Below, piece after piece: positions 33,416 through 45,384 of a stretch of 64,000 nt of DNA. Under the pieces are notes generated by a model. That model had not been told where the DNA came from and ran no database searches. It was given only the letters and a program-made list of their open reading frames with translations. The DNA comes from Cordilura impudica (Eukaryota > Arthropoda > Insecta > Diptera > Scathophagidae). Both the position numbers and the translations under genes were made by a program. How positions within the stretch are numbered: position 1 is the stretch's first letter; the number at the start of each line of letters is the position of its first letter. The DNA lies in the NCBI GenBank assembly GCA_963682025.1, contig OY821518.1, positions 228,471,348 through 228,535,347 on the forward strand, written 5' to 3'.

Positions 33416-36400
33416 ATGCTGTTTTCTGAAATTCAGTTGATGTTTGCTGAAATGCAATTGATGTTTTCTGAAATTCAATTGATGTTTTCTGAAATTATAT
33501 TGATGTTTTCTGAAATTCTATTTATGTTTTCTGAAATTCAAATGATGTTTTCTGAAACTCGAATGATGTTTTCTGAAATTATATTGATGTTTTCTGAAAT
33601 TCTATTTATTTTTTCTGAAATTCAAATGATGTTTTCTGAAACTCGAATGATGTTGTCTGAAATTATATTGATGTTTTCTGAAATTCTATTGATGTTTTCT
33701 GAAATTCAATTGATGTTTTCTGAAACTCGAATGATGTTTTCTAAAATTATGTTGATGTTTTCTGAAATTATATTGATGTTTTCTGAAATTATATTGATGT
33801 TTTCTTAAAGTCTATTTATATTTTCTGAAATTCAAATGATGTTTTCTGAAATACAATTGATGTTTTCTGAAATACAATTGATGTTTTCTGAAATTCTATT
33901 GATGTTTTCTGAAATTCAATTGATGTTTTCTGAAACCCGCATGATGTTTTCTGAAATTATATTGATGTTTTCTGAAATTCTATTTATGTTTTCTGAAATT
34001 CAAATGCTATTTTCTGAAACTCGAATGATATTTTCTGAAATTATATTGATGTTTTCTGAAATTCTATTGATGTTTTCTGAAATTCTATTGATGTTTTCTG
34101 AAACTCGAATGATGTTTTCTGAAATTATATTGATGTTTTCTGAAATTATATTGATGTTTTCTGAAATTATATTGATGTTTTCTGAAATTATATTGATGTT
34201 TTCTGAAATTCTATTTATATTTTCTGAAATTCAAATGATGTTTTCTGAAATACAATTGATGTTTTCTGAAATACAATTGATGTTTTCTGAAATTCTATTG
34301 ATGTTTTCTGAAATTCAATTGATGTTTTCTGAAACTCGAATGATGTTTTCTGAAATTATATTGATGATTTCTGAAATTCTATTTATGTTTTCTGAAATTC
34401 AAATGCTATTTTCTGAAACTCGAATGATGTTTTCTGAAATTATATTGATGTTTTCTGAAATTCTATTGATGTTTTCTGAAATTCAATTGATGTTTTCTGA
34501 AACTCCAATGATGTTTTCTGAAATTATATTGATGTTTTCTGAAATTATATTGATGTTTTCTGAAATTATATTGATGTCTTCTGAAATTCTATTTATGTTT
34601 TCTGAAATTCAATTGATGTTTTCTGAAATACAATTGATGTTTTCTGAAATTCTATTGATGTTTTCTGAAATTCAATTGATGTTTTCTGAAACTCGAATGA
34701 TGTTTTCTGAAATTATATTGATGTTTTCTGAAATTATATTGATGTTTTCTGAAATTATATTGATGTTTTCTGAAATTCTATTTATATTTTCTGAAATTCA
34801 AATGATGTTTTCTGAAATACAATTGATGTTTTCTGAAATACAATTGATGTTTTCTGAAATTCTATTGATGTTTTCTGAAATTCAATTGATGTTTTCTGAA
34901 ACTCGAATGATGTTTTCTGAAATTATATTGATGTTTTCTGAAATTATATTGATGTTTTCTGAAATTATATTGATGTCTTCTGAAATTCTATTTATGTTTT
35001 CTGAAATTCAATTGATGTTTTCTGAAATACAATTGATGTTTTCTGAAATTCTATTGATGTTTTCTGAAATTCAATTGATGTTTTCTGAAACTCGAATGAT
35101 GTTTTCTGAAATTATATTGATGTTTTCTGAAATTCTATTGATGTTTTCTGAAATTCAATTGATGTTTTCTGAAACTCGAATGATGTTTTCTGAAATTATA
35201 TTGATGTTTTCTGAAATTATATTGATGTTTTCTGAAATTATATTGATGTTTTCTGAAATTCTATTTATATTTTCTGAAATTCAAATGATGTTTTCTGAAA
35301 TACAATTGATGTTTTCTGAAATACAATTGATGTTTTCTGAAATTCTATTGATGTTTTCTGAAATTCAATTGATGTTTTCTGAAACTCGAATGATGTTTTC
35401 TGAAATTATATTGATGTTTTCTGAAATTCTATTGATGTTTTCTGAAATTCAAATGCTATTTTCTGAAACTCCAATGATGTTTTCTGAAATTATATTGATG
35501 TTTTCTGAAATTCTATTGATGTTTTCTGAAATTCAAATGCTATTTTCTGAAACTCGAATGATGTTTTCTGAAATTATATTGATGTTTTCTGAAATTCTAT
35601 TTATGTTTTCTGAAATTTAAATGCTATTTTCTGAAACTCGAATGATGTTTTCTGAAATTATATTGATGTTTTCTGAAATTCTATTGATGTTTTCTGAAAC
35701 TCGAATGATGATTTCTGAAATTATATTGATGTTTTCTGAAATTATATTGATGTTTTCTGAAATTATATTGATGTTTTCTGAAATTCTATTTATGTTTTCT
35801 GAAATTCAATTGATGTTTTCTGAAATACAATTGATGTTTTCTGAAATTATATTGATGTTTTCTGAAATACAATTGATGTTTTCTGAAATTCTATTGATGT
35901 TTTCTGAAATTCAATTGATGTTTTCTGAAACTCGAATGATGTTTTCTGAAATTATATTGATGTTTTCTGAAATTCTATTTATGTTTTCTGAAATTCAAAT
36001 GCTATTTTCTGAAACTCGAATGATATTTTCTGAAATTATATTGAGGTTTTCTGAAATTCTATTGATGTTTTCTGAAATTCAATTGATGTTTTCTGAAACT
36101 CGAATGATGTTTTCTGAAATTATATTGATGTTTTCTGAAATTATATTGATGTTTTCTGAAATTATATTGATGTTTTCTGAAATTCTATTTATATTTTCTG
36201 AAATTCAAATGATGTTTTCTGAAATACAATTGATGTTTTCTGAAATACAATTGATGTTTTCTGAAATTCTATTTATGTTTTCTGAAATTCAAATGCTATT
36301 TTCTGAAACTCGAATGATGTTTTCTGAAATTATTTTGATGTTTTCTGAAATTCTATTGATGTTTTCTGAAATTCAATTGATGTTTTCTGAAACTCGAATG

Positions 36401-38668
36401 ATGTTTTCTGAAATTATATTGATGTTTTCTGAAATTATATTGATGTTTTCTGAAATTATATTGATGTTTTCTGAAATTCTATTTATATTTTCTGAAATTC
36501 AAATGATGTTTTCTGAAATACAATTGATGTTTTCTGAAATACAATTGATGTTTTCTGAAATTCTATTGATGTTTTCTGAAATTCAATTGATGTTTTCTGA
36601 AACTCGAATGATGTTTTCTGAAATTATATTGATGTTTTCTGAAATTCTATTTATGTTTTCTGAAATTATATTGATGTTTTCTGAAATTCAATTTATGTTT
36701 TCTGAAATACAATTGATGTTTTCTGAAATACAATTGATGTTTTCTGAAATTCTATTAATGTTTTCTGAAATTCTATTTATATTTTCTGAAATTATATTGA
36801 TGTTTTCTGAAATTCTATTTATGTTTTCTGAAATTATATTGATGTTTTCTGAAATTCTATTTATGTTTTCTGAAATACAATTGATGTTTTCTGAAATACA
36901 ATTGATGTTTTCTGAAATTCTATTAATGTTTTCTGAAATTCTATTTATATTTTCTGAAATTCAAATGATGTTTTCTGAAATACAATTGATGTTTTCTGAA
37001 ATACAATTGATGTTTTCTGAAATTCTATATGTGTTTTGAAATTCAATTGATGTTTTCTGAAACTCGAATGATGTTTTCTGAAATTATATTGATGTTTTCT
37101 GAAATTATATTGATGTTTTCTGAAATTCAATTGATGTTTTCTGAAATACAATTGATGTTTTCTGAAATACAATTGATGTTTTCTGAAATTCTATTGATGT
37201 TTTCTGAAATTCTATTTATATTTTCTGAAATTCAAATGATGTTTTCTGAAATACAATTGATGTTTTCTGAAATACAATTGATGTTTTCTGAAATTCTATT
37301 GATGTTTTCTGAAATTCAATTGATGTTTTCTGAAACTCGAATGATGTTTTCTGAAATTATATTGATGTTTTCTGAAATTCTATTTATGTTTTCTGAAATT
37401 CAAATGCTATTTTCTGAAACTCGAATGATATTTTCTGAAATTATATTGATGTTTTCTGAAATTCTATTGATGTTTTCTGAAATTCAATTTATGTTTTCTG
37501 AAACTCGAATGATGTTTTCTGAAATTATATTGATGTTTTCTGAAATTATATTGATGTTTTCTGAAATTATATTGATGTTTTCTGAAATTCTATTTATATT
37601 TTCTGAAATTCAAATGATGTTTTCTGAAATACAATTGATGTTTTCTGAAATACAATTGATGTTTTCTGAAATTCTATTTATGTTTTCTGAAATTCAAATG
37701 CTATTTTCTGAAACTCGAATGATGTTTTCTGAAATTATATTGATGTTTTCTGAAATTCTATTGATGTTTTCTGAAATTCAATTGATGTTTTCTGAAACTC
37801 GAATGATGTTTTCTGAAATTATATTGATGTTTTCTGAAATTATATTGATGTTTTCTGAAATTATATTGATGTTTTCTGAAATTCTATTTATGTTTTCTGA
37901 AATTCAATTGATGTTTTCTGAAATACAATTGATGTTTTCTGAAATTATATTGATGTTTTCTGAAATACAATTGATGTTTTCTGAAATTCTATTGATGTTT
38001 TCTGAAATTCAATTGATGTTTTCTGAAACTCGAATGATGTTTTCTGAAATTATATTGATGTTTTCTGAAATTCTATTGATGTTTTCTGAAATTCAATTGA
38101 TGTTTTCTGAAACTCGAATGATGTTTTCTGAAATTATATTGATGTTTTCTGAAATTATATTGATGTTTTCTGAAATTATATTGATATTTTCTGAAATTAT
38201 ATTGATGTTTTCTGAAATTCTATTTATGTTTTCTGAAATTCAATTGATGTTTTCTGAAATACAATTGATGTTTTCTGAAATACAATTGATGTTTTCTGAA
38301 ATTCTATTGATGTTTTCTGAAATTCTATTTATATTTTCTGAAATTCAAATGATGTTTTCTGAAATACAATTGATGTTTTCTGAAATACAATTGATGTTTT
38401 CTGAAATTCTATTGATGTTTTCTGAAATTCAATTGATGTTTTCTGAAACTCGAATGATGTTTTCTGAAATTATATTGATGTTTTCTGAAATTCTATTTAT
38501 GTTTTCTGAAATTCAAATGATGTTTTCTGAAATTATATTGATGTTTTCTGAAATTCTATTTATGTTTTCTGAAATTCAAATGATGTTTTCTGAAATTATA
38601 TTGATGGTTTCTGAAATACAATTGATGTTTTCTGAAATTCTACTGATGTTTTCTGAAATTCAATTGAT
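33416..38668. repeat. 21-bp minisatellite array 2 (~250 monomers)
   Basis: Same monomer as array 1 but 5.25 kb long and more homogeneous. The plus-strand frame is open for 130, 594 and 472 codons in one register and 577 codons after a single length change near 37030. Marker monomers ending CTCGAATG (Thr-Arg-Met) recur at regular intervals, often 10 monomers (210 bp) apart, giving a higher-order repeat. The array ends abruptly in Helentron-like sequence at 38667, and the last frame reads on into that sequence. Confidence 0.97.
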
Positions 38669-38856
38669 GTTTGATTACAAGCTTTACATGGACACACAGA
38701 CGGACGGACGGACGGACATCGTTAAATCGAATCAGATAGTGATTCTGATTCGATCGGTATAATAAAAGATGGGTCTAGGTCAAATATTTTCGGTAGTTGC
38801 AAACAGGAGCACAAAGTCATTATACCCAAACCACATAGTGGTATAGGGTATAAAAA
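38669..38856 (-). mobile_element. Helentron-like element, copy 3 (truncated by the array)
   Basis: Only the 5' portion remains: GATTACAAGCTTTACATGGA, a GGAC microsatellite of four units, CGATCGGTATAATAAAAGAT, and the terminal ACCACATAGTGGTATAGGGT-ATAAAA in minus orientation. The join to array 2 falls at TTTGATTACAAGC, a sequence present in intact copies. Confidence 0.75.
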
Positions 38857-38880
38857 CAATGATTCTGTAATATCAAAAAC

Positions 38881-40587
38881 ATGCGCCCCATAAGCTTATT
38901 ACCCAATATAAGCAAAATATTCGAAATATGTATCAACAATATCATAAACAAGTTTTGTATAGATAAAAATTTAATAAGTGAAAAACAGTTTGGTTTCAAA
39001 TATAAACATTCTACAACTAACGCTATACATTTGCTAACATCAAACATCCATTGGAACTGGAATAAAAAAATATGTACAGGAGCTTGCCTTATTGATATGG
39101 AGAAAGCGTTCAATAGTATATGGATTCCTGGTCTTATAATTAAACTATGCCAATATCAATTCCCATTACATAAGATTATTTTGATATATAATATGATATG
39201 CCAAAAAAACTTTATAATTTATCATCAAGACGTAAAAAGTAGTAAAATGTTTAAGATAGTCAACGGATTACAACAAGGAACTGTAAATTCGCCTATTCTT
39301 TTTAATTTGTATATGTTAGAACTGCTAAAGCAAGTCGACAACATTATAGCATTTCCCGACGATATTGTCATTTATCATGCTGAACGCAAAATCGAGCTTA
39401 TTAACCAAAATCTTCAAAATACTTTCAATGTAGTAGAACAATATATAATTGACTGGAATATGAAAATAAATGCACAAAAGTGTGAATCTATCCTCTTCTG
39501 ACCCCCAGTTAACAAATGCAATTACAATATAAGAAAATACTGGAAACAGTTTGGAATAAAATCAAATTTATCAAATTGTAATATTAAAAAAAAGGAAGTT
39601 GTAAAATACTTAGGAATCTATTTAGATAAATTTTTATACTTTAACCATCATGTTAAAGAAATAATTACAAAAGCAAAAAATGCATATTTCCTATATAGGC
39701 CATTGTTTCATTCCAAATATATTAAAACTAGAATAAAGATAATAATGTATCAGTCACTGGTCAGACCTATCATAAGCTACGGTTGCCCAATATGGTTCAA
39801 CATTTCGCCATCATACATGGAAAAGATCAGAGCTTTTGAAAGGAAATGTTTGAGAGCATGTACGTCATTATATAGATCTTCAGAAAGTAATTATATTAAG
39901 TACATTTCTAATAAGATATTATACAACAGTGCAAATATTATTAGAATAGACAATTTTATAATAAAATTAATTAGAAATAATATTTTAAAATGTACTCAAT
40001 GTACGGAAAATAATCTTATTATGGCACCGTACTACATAAATGAAAGATACATAATTGATTCACTTAAAACGGGGTTTGTAACACCTGAGGCTTTTATTTA
40101 CCTCGACAACAAACAAATTATTCAAAATAAAAATGGCATCCCAATCTTCTACCACAATCATAGAAGAGCCAATATAAAAGCAGTGAATTGCAATACAGAA
40201 TATATAAATATAAAATATGATACCAGCATATTAAATAAAGATTTAAAATTTAAAAGAAAATTAAATACCAAGATATTTTGGTGGCTACCTGCATAATTCA
40301 ACATATCCCCTGCTTTTTTTTTATTTTAACCCTTGACTATTTCCTCTGTTATAAAAGCAATGTTTTTTAAAAAATCTTTCATTGCAAAAATCAATTATCA
40401 ATTATCTATTTTTTCATTTAAAATAAAGAAAATTATATTAATTGTAAAACCTAAATTTTTATTATATTAATAATACTCGAGAGCCCGATTAAGGGACATT
40501 GTATATTCAAAATGTTATTATTACTAGTTGTTTATTATAGTATAATTATAATTATTGCAAATAAATAAACTTGAAAAAAAAAAATAG
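38881..40587 (+). pseudogene. 5'-truncated non-LTR retrotransposon, RT domain and poly(A) tail
   Basis: The reverse transcriptase begins at MRPISLLPNISKIFEICINN, then QFGFKYKHSTTNAIHLL, CLIDMEKAFNSIWIPGLIIK, NGLQQGTVNSPILFNLYMLE, and the catalytic motif as FPDDIVIYH (usual FADD). A stop at ~39500 separates it from a thumb/C-terminal frame to 40296 with VKYLGIYLDKFLYFNHHV and LVRPIISYGCPIWFN. There is no RNase H. The 3' end carries AATAAATAAA and a poly(A) run ending at 40587. It inserted into the minus-strand element to its right, whose RT is cut exactly at this tail. Confidence 0.8.
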
Positions 40588-42900
40588 TTCGCATCCGTAC
40601 AACAAAGTTGGAATTAGATAGGTTTTTGCAAGTAGAACTCGTACATGGACTGGTGTAAGATGTTGAGTTTTCCACAGTGATCGAAGCATTGAATACGTTT
40701 TTCCCGAAACGACATTTATAAGATCAGACCAGGTGATAGTTTTATTGAAAATAATTCCAAGATTTTTGGTGTTTTGTGTAATTTCAATAATTTGACGGTT
40801 AAGCATAATATCTGGTATAGCAAGGGAAGGCACTGATCTTCGAGTAATAATGATGCATTTAGACTTTGAAGGATTGAGACGTAGCCCATTTGCCAGAGCC
40901 CATAAGTGAATTCGATTAAGATCCACATTTAGGTTCGCAACACAGTTGTTTAGTTCATCGAAACGACTACAAACATAAAGTTGCACATCATCAGCATACA
41001 TATGAACTTTAAAACACGAAAGTTACCTAGGCAAATCATTTATATATATAGTGAAAAGAAGTGATCCCAGAATCGAACCTTGCGGAACGCCCTTTTTACT
41101 GGAAGCACATTTGATATTTTATTATTGGCGTTAACGTTTTGTTGACGATTTTCTAAATAAGACGATATAAGACGAGTTGCGGAAGGAGAGAAACCAAAAA
41201 AATTGTTAGCTTCATGTATCAAATGCCTTTGAATGATCTAAGAGCACTAGAAATGCAATGTTACCGCTATCAATATATCCACGAATATCTTCAGACACAT
41301 CAATGAGTGCAGTTATGCAGCTATGTTTAGGACGAAAGCCTGATTGTCTGTCTGAGAGTAGGCCCATATTCTTGACATGTTTTCCAATTTGCTGATGCAA
41401 TAACCTTTCAAACACTTTAGACAAGTATGGTAGGATAGCAATGGGACGATATTCTTTATTTGATTTAAGAATAGGTAAAATTTTAGTATCCAGCTTTGAG
41501 GAAATACACTTTTTGTGATAATAGTTTTAGAAATATGGGTAATTTGAGGTAGCAGTTGAGGGATAATTTCCTTTAAGAATCTGCGATGTATGTTATCAGA
41601 ACCAACAGCATTAGATTTCACAGCTTGGCATGTGAAGAGTACTTCCAGTTGGTTTACACATTGAAAACAAAAAGCATTTTCCGATAAAGTTGAACTAATA
41701 TCAGTATTGCGGGTATAATATCCATCGTTTATGGGGATGTTGGGGATATTTGTAAAAGATTCGTTAAGCGAATCAATATTTATTTCAGAATTGTCAATAT
41801 CTTTAGATTTGCCGACACCAATTTCTCGTATGAGTTTCCACGTTTTTTTAGAGTGTGCAGCAGAAATAGATAGGCTAGAGTAGTATGCAGATTTAGCATT
41901 TTTTATCATTTTATTAACTTGTTTTCTAGCTTTGGAATATTCGTCATATAAATTATCTGTTTTAAACAGTTTCCAACTTTTAAAAGCTTTATCCCTTTCA
42001 CAGATTTTATCCTTAATCTGTTGATTGAACCAGGGTTTATTTTTGTTATTGTATTTTGTCGTTTTTAAAGGTACAGATTTGTGGAAAACATGTGCCAAAT
42101 TTTGTTCTAGAAAACTGACTTGATTGTCAACCGAAGGCATGTAGTAAATGGCGTCCCAATCGGTTTTAGATAATTCGAATAACATCGCGTTTTGATCCAT
42201 TTGTTTAAAATCATAATAAGTAACAACGTCATCCACCACTTGCATTTTAAAGTCAAATGATAGAAAAATTAAGTCGTGCTTAGAAAAACAAGGTGCTGAG
42301 AGCTGATCATAGAGTAAGACTTTCTTTTTGCTACTGACAAAGAAAAGATCAAGTAACGAGTTACTTGTAGCAGTAAAATGAGTTGGAACTGTAATGTTAG
42401 TTGGAGAAAGGCCAATTGATTGCATTATGTCTAGTAAAATAGTCTCATTGATAACGTTTGAATTAAAATCCCCACATATTAAAATATCTTCATAATTGAG
42501 AGTTATAGTTTCAAGTATATTTTGAAAAAGATCAAGGTCTATTCTTTTATTAGGTCTATAGACACATCCAACAAGTAATTGTTTTCCATGGGACGAAACT
42601 TCAACAAATAAATGTTCAACCTTTTCATCAGGTTTAGATTTGCTATGAAATTTACACATAATGCCTCTTCTGACAAAAATAGCTACACCACCGCAACGAG
42701 TATTTCTATCACAGTGAAAAATTTTGAGTCCGGTTAATCCAATCATTTTATCATCAACTTTTTCATTGAACCATGTCTCCGAAACAAATATTATATCAAC
42801 ACCTGCGCATTAATATGGCATATATTTAAACCTGATCTCTGTTTGCATAAAATACGAATAAGATTATAAGTAACGTATTTGGAACTGAAAGATAAATTAT
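40588..42900 (-). pseudogene. non-LTR retrotransposon ORF2: endonuclease-RT (element N4)
   Basis: Minus strand. The endonuclease part has RCGGVAIFVRRGIMCKF, VGCVYRPNKRIDLD, ILICGDFNSNVINE (catalytic GDFN) and SLLDLFFVSSKKKV. The linker has NKPWFNQQIKDKICERDKAF and NKMIKNAKSAYYSS. The RT has SKVFERLLHQQIGKHV, DRQSGFRPKHSCITALIDV, LLDHSKAFDT and MYADDVQLYVCSRF, with a thumb to LIPTLLYGCELF. At that point it is cut by the poly(A) tail of the plus-strand element. Frameshifts near 41450, 41220 and 41000 break it. ORF1 of the same element lies at 43618-44410, separated by a mariner derivative. Confidence 0.85.
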
Positions 42901-43042
42901 CGCCGTTCAAAATCATTATGAAGGATTAAAAAAGCAATGCAAGGATAAAGAAGGAAGAAATTTACAAAAAGTGTTAGAAAATCTAAAAAATATATCAAAT
43001 TTGCTACGTATATAAAAAATAGTAAAAATAATAATACAAATA

Positions 43043-43615
43043 AAGGGTCCGCCATCTAACGTTTTTTTTTTTTCAACTAGTGCTTATATCGTGAATGGTA
43101 ACACTTAGCTCATGTCTGATTTGACAGATAATTAGTTCCATCCTTCCGCTGAACGAATATGGTTGTGTATACGCTTGAGCAATGCTGGGAAATATTGCGA
43201 CATTACTTTGAAAATCATGATAATGTTGCAGAATGTGTGCGAAAATTGCGTACGGATTTTGGAAAAAGAGAAGCACCGTCAGCTCCGTATGTTCGTTATC
43301 TTGTGAAAAAAGTGAAAGAAACTGGCATCCTCAACGATAAACCAAAGCGTGAAAAGCCAAAAACAGTGCGTACACCCGAGAATATTCGTGAAGCCATTGG
43401 TAAAATACAGCTGCACACAATCGATAATGTGCTTAAAAATTGGACCGATCGTGTAGGCTACTGCATGGCCAGCCGAGGCAGCCATTTGAATGAAGTTATT
43501 TTCATTATTAAACGGAAGGATTGTACATTCAAATAAAAAAAGAAATTTGAGATAATATTTAGTAGTTTTCTTTTATAGTATTTTCAAAAAAAAAAAAGTT
43601 ATTTGGCGGACCCTT
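43043..43615 (+). mobile_element. DD41D mariner internal-deletion derivative, copy B
   Basis: A 573-bp element with both mariner TIRs (AAGGGTCCGCCA...) and TA on each side (43041-43042, 43616-43617). Relative to copy A, about 700 bp between GAGAATATT and AATATTCGTGAAG is missing. The AATATT shared by both breakpoints marks a microhomology-type deletion. It sits between ORF1 and ORF2 of element N4. Confidence 0.92.
43159..43536 (+). CDS. short mariner protein: DNA-binding domain fused to C-terminal tail
   Basis: An uninterrupted 125-codon frame from ATG to stop. Residues ~1-77 are the N-terminal DNA-binding half of the transposase (MVVYTLEQCWEILRHYF; KVKETGILNDKPKREKPKTV). At ENIREAIGKIQ the frame jumps in phase to the C-terminal tail (NVLKNWTDRVGYCMAS). 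All three catalytic Asp residues are gone. Unlike copies A and C this frame has no stops or frameshifts. If expressed it could bind TIRs without cutting and so act as a repressor; that is inference. It could equally be a chance by-product of the deletion. Confidence 0.6.
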   Translation: MVVYTLEQCWEILRHYFENHDNVAECVRKLRTDFGKREAPSAPYVRYLVKKVKETGILNDKPKREKPKTVRTPENIREAIGKIQLHTIDNVLKNWTDRVGYCMASRGSHLNEVIFIIKRKDCTFK

Positions 43616-43617
43616 TA

Positions 43618-44410
43618 AAAGAATTAATAAATGAAGACAGAAATACCAATTTAATATTAAAACCATTACCAAATCATCAGTTGTTGGCAGGAAAATATCC
43701 ATCAGGAAATAAATTGTTTAGTCCTTCAATAGTCTCAACTCTAACTGGTTCGTCATTACGATTGAATCTAATATAAACTAAGCCTCGAGTAATGTATGCT
43801 GTTTTTATTAGCCCTTTCTTTTTATATTCAATTGCACATCGAAGTATTTCATGATTAGTGGCGGTCTAGTTTTCATTGACGTTGAAGGTACGAACGCCAC
43901 CAAAGCCGAAATGTGATAGTTTCAGTTCAGTCTTGTACGCTTTACGGTAATTAGAGAGACATTTCAATATGAAGTTTTTGTCGTATGGGGAACAGAGTTT
44001 GACATAATCACTGCATCCGGAGAAAAATTTGTATCTTTGTTGTTGTGGTTCTGGAGATGATATAGAGATTTAATGGCAGGAGTTGGAATATTTAAAACGT
44101 CACATATTGCCTGAAATACTTCAAACAAGTTTTCCTGTCGCTGTATTTGTGCGACAGTTTTGAGTTTTGTTACACGTTGGTTTATATCTAAGATGTCACT
44201 CTTCAGTTCATCGAATCTCTTGTTAAATATTTTTTCTAAACGAGCTTCTCTTTCTATAAACATCGTTTTTATGAGACCAAGCAAATTATCAAATCTCTTA
44301 TCAACGAGAGTTAAGAGTTTAAAAAGAGAATCTGTGACAGCCTTGGTTTTTTTGTTATATTTCCAGAAAGGGAGCTCTGCAAAGGTTCTCTACATCTTTT
44401 TGGCGCATTA
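43618..44410 (-). pseudogene. non-LTR retrotransposon ORF1 (element N4)
   Basis: Minus strand. A heptad-like, charged N-terminal segment (FIEREARLEKIFNKRFDELK, ILDINQRVTKLKTVAQIQRQ) suggests a coiled coil. NLFEVFQAICDVLNIP and SPDAVIMSN follow, then after a frameshift near 43985 a basic segment (YDKNFILKCLSNYRKAYKTE, LSHFGFGGVRTFN) and RGLVYIRFNRNDEPV. This is the usual coiled coil plus nucleic-acid-binding plan for ORF1 of this group. It is in the same orientation as the ORF2 at 40588-42900. Confidence 0.6.
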
Positions 44411-44520
44411 ATTATAGTTAGCTCAAATCTTAGTTGAGTTTTTTATTTAGTTCTGCTTGTTGAATTAGTAATAGCATTACTTATACAATATATGAGATTC
44501 TAACTCTGATGAATTAGCAT

Positions 44521-45126
44521 TTAAATTAACTTCAGCCAAACTACGTCTCCAACCTTATCGTAATCACATTGAACTCTTATAATCTCAATATTTCTGTTAG
44601 AAATCAAATTTGCCTTCACCTTACAGCATAGCACCAGTATTTCTTCAAAGACATTACTAAATACATGGTCAATACATGTAGCACTGCTTGGTCTTGTCAC
44701 CAAAGAATGGCAGCTGTGGCAGTCATAGTTTAGAAATAAATTTGACAAATGTGAAAAACTAGGATCATGGAACAAGTCAATATTTGTATCTCCAATTAAA
44801 ATTATAGGATTTTGAGTTTGGGATTCCATAAATCTCTCTAACATTTCTAGGAAATTGTTCACCAAACATTTTTGGGATCGATATAGAGATACTATTTTCA
44901 AGTTTTTGCCATCTATTCTAAAATTATTTAATGAAATTGAAACAATATCTACGAAGCATTCACTTCTACAATACTCTACAGTATACTGCAGTTTATTGTT
45001 AATATAGAGGGATGTTCCACCATATCCATCATTTCTACAACAGTGAACGTTTGAATATCCTAGGACAGAATAAAGTTGAGTTAAATGTGATTCAAACCGT
45101 GAGTCTTGTATAGTAATAACATCAGG
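44521..45126 (-). pseudogene. retrotransposon endonuclease fragment (element N5)
   Basis: Minus strand: ITIQDSRFESHLTQLYSVLG, CCRNDGYGGTSLYINN, LKIVSLYRSQKCLVNNFLEM, IILIGDTNIDLFHD (GDTN in place of GDFN) and TRPSSATCIDHVFSN. This is an AP-type endonuclease domain from a lineage different from N4. No RT follows in the same unit. It directly abuts the TTTA-repeat tail of element N6, which probably inserted into it. Confidence 0.65.
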
Positions 45127-45127
45127 T

Positions 45128-45129
45128 AT

Positions 45130-45160
<31 letters not shown>
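45128..45160 (-). repeat. TTTA microsatellite = TAAA tail of element N6
   Basis: About eight TTTA units on the plus strand. Read on the minus strand it is the TAAA-type 3' tail of the retrotransposon whose RT ends at 45385. Confidence 0.8.
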
Positions 45161-45384
45161 TTGGAACTGCTCCATACACAAGACTAAAAATCTTATTTTA
45201 CAGTATGGAACTGATTGTATTTAAAATTATAAAATCGTTAATAAATTAACAACTAATTACAAATTTTCTTTATATAAAATGCAAAGAACAATAAGATTAA
45301 AATTAAAGAATAAAGTTAAAATATTTGAAATTTAATTTAATCAAATGTATTATAATATTAAATAATATTTAATGTTTTAAATTG

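Noticed and set aside
33836..38762. Very long plus-strand open frames (594, 472, 577 codons) as a protein-coding gene
   Set aside because: They are entirely the 21-bp tandem array; openness follows from a period divisible by three and a stop-free monomer. There is no promoter, intron or unique domain, and the last frame runs into a Helentron-like element.
45128..45160. TTTA run as an independent microsatellite locus
   Set aside because: Its position directly after an RT 3' UTR on the minus strand makes it the retrotransposon's own tail.
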